Source: a virus. From it: a stretch of 23,974 nt of DNA. Both the position numbers and the translations under genes were made by a program. The DNA lies in the IMG/VR virus record IMGVR_UViG_3300031757_000673, positions 1 through 23,974 of that record. One strand, 5' to 3'. The notes beneath the pieces were generated by a model that worked only from the letters and a program-made list of their open reading frames with translations, searched no databases and was not told the origin of the DNA. This document shows, one piece after another, positions 20,015-23,974 of this stretch (position 1 is its first letter; the number at the start of each line of letters is the position of its first letter).

Positions 20015-21121
20015 ATGACAAAGACAGTATTTAATAAAGACAAGGTAGATTTCACTAAACAAAATATGTTTTTTGGAAAAGACCAAAACACACAAAGATA
20101 TGATGTATTTAGATTTCCAGAGTTTGATAAACTTAATCAAACAATGCTGGGTTACTTTTGGCGACCTGAAGAAGTAAGTTTACAAAAGGATCGTTCAGAC
20201 TATGCAAATTTTAGACCTGAACAAAAACATATCTTTACTGCTAATTTAAAATACCAAACACTATTGGATAGCGTACAAGGTCGAGGACCAGCGTTAGCTT
20301 TCTTACCTTATGTATCATTACCTGAACTTGAAGGTTGTATTGTTACTTGGGACTTTTTTGAAACAATCCATTCACGTTCTTATACACACATTATGAAAAA
20401 TGTATATGCAAATCCGTCAGAAGTATTAGATACAATTTTAGATGACAAAGAAATTTTAAAACGTGCAGAAACAGTTACTAAACATTATGATAATTTTACT
20501 ACAGTTGCTAACAAGTATTTTCATAATAAAAAAGGTACAATGCGTGATGTCAAAAAGAAAATGTTTCTTGCAATGATGAATGTTAATATCTTAGAAGGTT
20601 TACGTTTTTATGTATCTTTTGCTTGTACGTTTGCATTTGGTGAATTAAAAATGATGGAAGGTTCTGCTAAGATTATTTCATTAATTGCTAGAGACGAAGC
20701 AACACATTTAAATCTTACAAGCCATGTTCTTAAACATTGGATGAAGGGTGAAGATGATCCTGAAATGAAAAAGATTGCTAAAGAATGTGAAGCTGACGTT
20801 TATGAAATGTGGAAAAATTGTGTAGAAGAAGAAAAGGCTTGGACTAACTATCTATTTAAAGATGGATCTATTATTGGATTAAACGAAAGCCTATTACACG
20901 CTTACGTTGAATATATTGCTAACCGTAGACTAAAAGCCTTAGGCTACGAAACATTATTCTCTGATCGGCCACTGAATACAAATCCACTACCTTGGACACA
21001 ACATTGGTTGTCAAGTTCAGGAATGCAAGTGGCTCCGCAAGAAACAGAAGTAGAAAGTTATATTATCGGTGGTATCAAACACGACATCGAAGAAGATACA
21101 TTGAAAGATTTTAAATTATGA
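20015..21121 (+). CDS. nrdB: Class Ia ribonucleotide reductase, small (beta) subunit
   Basis: Di-iron protein that generates the tyrosyl radical needed by NrdA. At 368 residues it is of normal length. All ligands are visible: D85 in LLDSVQG, E116 and H119 in FFETIHSRSY, E194 in NILEGLRF, and E228 and H231 in ARDEATH. The radical tyrosine is Y123 in SRSYTHI, so this is the Tyr-radical type and not a Tyr-lacking subclass. The C-terminal tail (IEEDTLKDFKL) should dock into NrdA. It follows nrdA by 28 bases. No Shine-Dalgarno is evident before the ATG. The end overlaps grx by 4 bases. Confidence 0.97.
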   Translation: MTKTVFNKDKVDFTKQNMFFGKDQNTQRYDVFRFPEFDKLNQTMLGYFWRPEEVSLQKDRSDYANFRPEQKHIFTANLKYQTLLDSVQGRGPALAFLPYVSLPELEGCIVTWDFFETIHSRSYTHIMKNVYANPSEVLDTILDDKEILKRAETVTKHYDNFTTVANKYFHNKKGTMRDVKKKMFLAMMNVNILEGLRFYVSFACTFAFGELKMMEGSAKIISLIARDEATHLNLTSHVLKHWMKGEDDPEMKKIAKECEADVYEMWKNCVEEEKAWTNYLFKDGSIIGLNESLLHAYVEYIANRRLKALGYETLFSDRPLNTNPLPWTQHWLSSSGMQVAPQETEVESYIIGGIKHDIEEDTLKDFKL

Positions 21122-21384
21122 CAAACTCTGTAATTTACAGTAAACCTAATTGTCCTTATTGCGTTCAAGCAAAAGCATTATTAGATAAAACCCAAATTCC
21201 ATATAACGAAGTAGTAATAGGAAAAGATATAACAGTAGGTAAACTATTTGAAGAGTTTGAACTAAATGGAATGGCGCAACCGAAATCTGCTCCACAAATT
21301 ATTTTACATGGTAAGTATATAGGAGGCTTTAAAGAACTCCAACAATATTACGAAGACTGTGAATTAGGAAGAAACGACACATAA
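21118..21384 (+). CDS. Glutaredoxin
   Basis: An 88-residue thioredoxin-fold protein: VIYSKPNCPYCVQAKALL with the CPYC active site near residues 12-15, the cis-proline in SAPQIIL near 57, and HGKYIGGF near 64 for glutathione binding. Its expected job is to re-reduce the C-terminal CxxC of NrdA, like T4 NrdC. It overlaps nrdB by an ATGA and the following gene by one base, so all are coupled. The last residues (CELGRNDT) form a short polar tail. Confidence 0.94.
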   Translation: MTNSVIYSKPNCPYCVQAKALLDKTQIPYNEVVIGKDITVGKLFEEFELNGMAQPKSAPQIILHGKYIGGFKELQQYYEDCELGRNDT

Positions 21385-21695
21385 TGTTAATTGAAAAAAC
21401 TTATAAAATTGATGATGTAGTTACTATCAAATTAAAGTCTGGTGAAGAACTAGTCGGCAAACTTGAAGCTGAAGATGATAAAGCTATTAAAGTTAATATG
21501 CCATTAACCCTTGTAGCAACTGGACAAAAGATAGGATTACAGCAGTTTCTATTTACAGCTGATGTAACTAAATCTTTTACTATTAAACACGATGCTATTA
21601 CGTTAGTTGCCTTAACAAAACACGAGTTTGCTGAAGGCTATCTTAAACAAACAACTTCCATAATTACGCCACCAAAAGCCAGTATTATTACTTAA
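21384..21695 (+). CDS. Conserved phage protein, Sm/SH3-like small barrel, 103 aa
   Basis: Starts MLIEKTYKIDDVVTIKLKSGEELVGKLEAED, a pattern of strands separated by a Gly-containing turn that resembles Sm-like or SH3-like barrels. It then has MPLTLVATGQKIGLQQFLFTAD near residue 39 and ends KQTTSIITPPKASIIT. I recognise a similar protein, of unknown function, in many marine T4-like phages. The barrel fold is a guess from the strand pattern. It is the last gene of the nrd operon, sharing one base with the grx stop. A late-promoter-like octamer overlaps its stop. Confidence 0.76.
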   Translation: MLIEKTYKIDDVVTIKLKSGEELVGKLEAEDDKAIKVNMPLTLVATGQKIGLQQFLFTADVTKSFTIKHDAITLVALTKHEFAEGYLKQTTSIITPPKASIIT

Positions 21696-21701
21696 TAAAT
21701 A
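21694..21701 (+). promoter_or_regulatory. Late-promoter-like octamer 5 bases before an ATG
   Basis: AATAAATA, then CTAGT, then the ATG at 21707. With T4 spacing the predicted first base is the A of the ATG. No Shine-Dalgarno is present, so leaderless translation is predicted. Confidence 0.6.
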
Positions 21702-21706
21702 CTAGT

Positions 21707-22897
21707 ATGACAATACCAGTACATAGAATTACAGATAGTCGTGTCTGCGGCGCAGAGACTACCCCAGCAGGGAATAGTAATGTATTCGCTAACAACTTGC
21801 TAGTAGCAGTTAATGGCGATCCTAACTCACATGGTAACGGAGGGTTAATAGCCCACTCAAATGAAGTTTATGCTCATAATATTCTTACAGTAAATCATAC
21901 TGCCGATAATGCTAATGCAGATGATATTGTTGTTCCGCCACATGACAATCCAGCAACTAGCCAAGGATCACCTAACGTATTCACAGGCGACCCAAATATA
22001 CCTCCGCCAGTACCGATTCCAGCACCAGAAATTGAAAGAGCTGTAATTCATCTTAACAAATTTATTGCAACAAATGAAAGTGATGAAGGTGAACCAGCTG
22101 AACCAATAGATCCTGTATCAGCCGCGGAAATGAAACCAGATCACGTTGCAACTCCTGAGATATCAGTTGCTCCAGCACAAGAGATAGAAGAAGCACAAAC
22201 ACACGAAGATATATGTCATCCATTTGATGGTATACTAGATCAAATTTTATTAGAAGCTAAAAAAGGAGAGTGGTTGGAAAAAGGCCAAGTTTTTAATATG
22301 GGTAAATCAAGGAAACTTCCATACTTTGGCGCAGTTGGTGGAAAACACGTTTTTCAACAACCGGACGGAACTGCTGACACTGAGAAACAATATCAGAATG
22401 CAAAGATTTTAAAGATATGGGATGCCCTTGGAGGACTAAACGGTTCAGAGGTTTGGGAAACTGATCAACAACCATGGTGTATGGGTTTTGTTAATTGGGT
22501 TTTAAAAAATGCAGGATATAAGTTTCTTCAAAGTGCTACTGCAAAACATATACATAGAACAGCTGACTATGAATCGACAGAAATAAAAGACTTTAAAGAC
22601 GCCAAGTGTGGAGATATAGCTTATTGGGATTTCTCACACGTAAGTTTTGTTTATTCTAATGATGTTGGTAAGTGCCGAATGTCCTTTGTTGGAGGGAATC
22701 AAGGTAGTAGTGCCATCGCGGCTGAACTGAGAAATAATAATCCAGAAGGCGGATCAGTTACTCATAACTGGGCAGGAACGGCTCCAAGTCCTTATAACTC
22801 AAAGGGAGTTGCAGGTGGAGTTGGTTCATATTATTATGGTCCAGGCCCACAACATAATACCGCAGTAACAAACATTTATAGACCAAAAAAGATATAA
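21707..22897 (+). CDS. PAAR spike-tip domain fused to peptidoglycan-hydrolase-like domain
   Basis: A 396-residue protein. Residues 1-65 are PAAR-like (CGAETTPAGNSNVFANNLLVAV, quoted within limits as SNVFANN and LLVAVNGDPNSHGNGG), the domain that caps the tail spike (T4 gp5.4). A short second piece, GSPNVFTGDP near residue 87, repeats part of it. Residues 95-165 are a Pro/Glu-rich linker. Residues 230-320 resemble the CHAP/NlpC-like TIGR02594 family, with QPWCMGFVNWVLKNAGY supplying the nucleophile C258 and SHVSFVY supplying H311. The C-terminus is Gly/Tyr-rich. It would pierce the outer membrane and open the cell wall at the tail tip. It is probably expressed late from a leaderless transcript. 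Confidence 0.82.
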   Translation: MTIPVHRITDSRVCGAETTPAGNSNVFANNLLVAVNGDPNSHGNGGLIAHSNEVYAHNILTVNHTADNANADDIVVPPHDNPATSQGSPNVFTGDPNIPPPVPIPAPEIERAVIHLNKFIATNESDEGEPAEPIDPVSAAEMKPDHVATPEISVAPAQEIEEAQTHEDICHPFDGILDQILLEAKKGEWLEKGQVFNMGKSRKLPYFGAVGGKHVFQQPDGTADTEKQYQNAKILKIWDALGGLNGSEVWETDQQPWCMGFVNWVLKNAGYKFLQSATAKHIHRTADYESTEIKDFKDAKCGDIAYWDFSHVSFVYSNDVGKCRMSFVGGNQGSSAIAAELRNNNPEGGSVTHNWAGTAPSPYNSKGVAGGVGSYYYGPGPQHNTAVTNIYRPKKI

Positions 22898-22993
22898 TGG
22901 CAAAGTAAATAGCCATTTTAGACGTTTAAAAGCCACTTTTCATATAAACAAATATTATTACCGGTACATACTAATACACAAGGAGAAATTTTT

Positions 22994-23170
22994 ATGGCAA
23001 ATCATGATGAAATAGTTGCGGCGTATGAGGCTTACTTAAAAGAGTCTGAATCGTTCGAAACTAAAAACGTAAAAGCCTCGGCGGCTAGAGCACGTAAGGC
23101 TCTAGGTAACTTAGGTAAATTGGCAAAGGCAAGACGAGCAGAGATACAAGAGCGAAAAAACTCTCTATAA
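22994..23170 (+). CDS. Small basic histone-H1-like (Hc1-like) protein, 58 aa
   Basis: Too short for most gene finders but well supported: the ATG at 22994 follows AGGAGA with a 7-base spacer. The chain reads MANHDEIVAAYEAYLKESES, then FETKNVKASAARARKALGNL, then GKLAKARRAEIQERKNSL. It is an acidic helix followed by a basic helix of Ala, Arg and Lys, like the N-terminal part of bacterial Hc1 histone-like proteins. A DNA- or RNA-binding role is inference. It lies 96 bases after the PAAR gene; that gap holds no other gene. A terminator follows at 23196-23228. Confidence 0.8.
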   Translation: MANHDEIVAAYEAYLKESESFETKNVKASAARARKALGNLGKLAKARRAEIQERKNSL

Positions 23171-23195
23171 GCTAAATAAACAGACTACTTAACGA

Positions 23196-23228
23196 ACATA
23201 GTACAATATAATATTGTGCTATGTTTTT
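23196..23228 (+). terminator. Intrinsic terminator, long AT-rich stem
   Basis: ACATAGTACAATAT (23196-23209) and ATATTGTGCTATGT (23211-23224) form an almost perfect inverted repeat with one G-U, followed by five T (23224-23228). It separates the 58-aa gene from the first cold-shock gene. Confidence 0.82.
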
Positions 23229-23270
23229 AGTAGTAATTTAAAATGAAACAAAAGGAAACAAAGAAAGACT

Positions 23271-23474
23271 ATGAGTAACGGAAAAGTAAAATGGTTTAAT
23301 GGCGTAAAAGGTTACGGATTCATTACACCAGAAGATGGAAGTAAAGATATTTTTGTACATACATCAGCAGTAAGAGATGCAGGTATGAATGACCTAGTTG
23401 AAGGTCAAGCAATAACATTTGAAACTCAAGAAGGTCCTAAAGGACTTACAGCAGTAAATTTATCGTCGGTTTAA
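23271..23474 (+). CDS. Cold-shock protein (CspA family), copy 1
   Basis: A 67-residue single cold-shock domain that binds single-stranded nucleic acid and melts RNA structure. GKVKWFNGVKGYGFITPEDG at residues 4-23 contains the RNP1 motif KGYGFI, and KDIFVHTSAV near 25 contains RNP2. The C-terminal strand is GLTAVNLSSV. The length is normal for the family. AAGGAAAC and AAAGA lie upstream of the ATG. It follows the terminator at 23196-23228, so it needs its own promoter, which I cannot place with confidence. Phage copies may help translation or antitermination during infection. Confidence 0.95.
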   Translation: MSNGKVKWFNGVKGYGFITPEDGSKDIFVHTSAVRDAGMNDLVEGQAITFETQEGPKGLTAVNLSSV

Positions 23475-23497
23475 ATCACTTAAAAACTCATTATACT

Positions 23498-23505
23498 GAT
23501 AAATA
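23498..23505 (+). promoter_or_regulatory. Late-promoter-like octamer before the second cold-shock gene
   Basis: GATAAATA, predicted start at 23511. That base is also the first base of a perfect 8-bp inverted repeat (23511-23527, one-base centre), so the transcript could begin with a small hairpin. Confidence 0.5.
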
Positions 23506-23546
23506 TTTGTAGTAAAATCATTTTACTAACAAGGAACACTATACAT

Positions 23547-23771
23547 ATGAGTAGAATCAACGGATCATTGAAATGGTTTGACGCTAAAAAGGGGTACGGG
23601 TTTATAACACCCGATGACGGCGGCAAAGATGTTTTTATCCACATATCAGCATTCGAACAAGCTCACATTACAAATATCCGCGACAAGATGTTACTAGAAT
23701 TTGAACTAGTAGATAATCGCGGACGTGAGATTGCTGGCAATGTTACCCAACCCGATAGCTTCAATAGATAA
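23547..23771 (+). CDS. Cold-shock protein (CspA family), copy 2
   Basis: A 74-residue cold-shock domain: GSLKWFDAKKGYGFITPDDG with RNP1 KGYGFI, and KDVFIHISAFEQAHITN with RNP2. It ends in an extended polar tail (EIAGNVTQPDSFNR). It differs enough from copy 1 that the two are not a recent duplication. AAGGA precedes the ATG with an 11-base spacer, longer than usual. It ends 6 bases before the stop of the convergent small gene. Confidence 0.94.
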   Translation: MSRINGSLKWFDAKKGYGFITPDDGGKDVFIHISAFEQAHITNIRDKMLLEFELVDNRGREIAGNVTQPDSFNR

Positions 23772-23777
23772 TTAAAA

Positions 23778-23969
23778 TTAATCGCAATTAATATTTCTGA
23801 ACGGAATAGGATTGCCTTCTGAATCGACTATTAGTTCGTCATTAGCTGTACCACAGAGTTTCTGTTTACCGTTAGTGTTTACAAACATAGTGGGTTTAAT
23901 TTCATGCCCATTATAATAGCGTTTGTGGTTTTCGGATTTCATTCCTCGTGAAGTTTTGTGCCCTGCCAT
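23778..23969 (-). CDS. Hypothetical small protein, 63 aa, leftward
   Basis: I recognise no family. It starts MAGHKTSRGMKSENHKRYYN, is basic and His/Lys-rich in its first third, then reads GHEIKPTMFVNTNGKQKLCG and ends polar (GNPIPFRNINCD). Two cysteines and several His residues could bind metal, but spacing fits no motif I know. The ATG at 23969 is 5 bases from the window edge, so an upstream start or ribosome-binding site cannot be excluded. It converges on the second cold-shock gene with 6 bases between them and only a weak AT-rich hairpin there. Confidence 0.55.
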   Translation of the reverse strand: MAGHKTSRGMKSENHKRYYNGHEIKPTMFVNTNGKQKLCGTANDELIVDSEGNPIPFRNINCD

Positions 23970-23974
23970 TTGCC

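Noticed and set aside
17656-21121. Intron, intein or homing endonuclease in nrdA or nrdB
   Set aside because: Both genes are full length and continuous, with all catalytic residues in order.
23171-23178. GCTAAATA as another late-promoter-like site
   Set aside because: A transcript starting near 23184 would meet the terminator at 23196-23228 almost at once, so it has no evident target.
1-23974. CRISPR arrays, insertion sequences, integrase or attachment sites
   Set aside because: I saw no regularly spaced repeats, terminal inverted repeats, transposase or integrase motifs.

Overview
This window looks like part of the genome of a T4-like tailed phage (myovirus) from a marine habitat. The base composition is AT-rich and genes are tightly packed, with stops and starts overlapping (ATGA, TAATG). 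Recognisable content includes NrdA, NrdB and glutaredoxin, a PAAR-domain protein joined to a peptidoglycan-hydrolase-like domain, a beta-helix tail fibre, several 2OG-Fe(II) oxygenases, an Nfu-type iron-sulfur scaffold and many small conserved proteins typical of marine T4-like phages. A T4-type late promoter octamer (TATAAATA and close variants) recurs in front of genes on both strands. The host is probably an alphaproteobacterium, SAR11-like or a relative. That is inferred from a glycine-dependent (Shemin pathway) 5-aminolevulinate synthase and from clean sigma70-like promoters.

Layout. 1-1284 (leftward): truncated 5-aminolevulinate synthase, a 71-aa protein, a likely small RNA or attenuator, and a 42-aa protein. 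1467-2453 (rightward): a PiT-like phosphate permease. 2450-3936 (leftward): class 3 lipase, VOC-fold protein and tRNA-Gly(UCC). From 4035 to 23771 everything reads rightward. 4035-11950 is a virion-cargo or prohead module: a pol-beta-type nucleotidyltransferase, a ligase-like protein with a probable internal restart, two paralogous very basic proteins, and several proteins whose N-termini resemble T4 capsid-targeting peptides. 11990-15525 holds two pairs of 2OG-Fe(II) oxygenase-like genes around an Nfu gene, then a RecB-like PD-(D/E)XK nuclease. 15550-17600 is the tail fibre plus a conserved partner. 17656-21695 is the ribonucleotide reductase operon. 21707-22897 is the PAAR-hydrolase fusion. 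22994-23771 has a small histone-like protein and two cold-shock proteins. A short leftward gene closes the window.

How it fits together. One set of genes reshapes host metabolism (tetrapyrrole synthesis, phosphate uptake, dNTP supply, iron-sulfur handling). The other builds the particle and may load it with nucleic-acid-handling cargo. The least expected signals are: no GCAGC or GCTGC found by eye in nearly 24 kb, although GCGGC and GCCGC occur about 35 times; the shared capsid-targeting-like leaders; four genes whose predicted transcription start coincides with the AUG; and a candidate A9 frameshift site. No full-length homology search was possible, so family names rest on motifs and recall.
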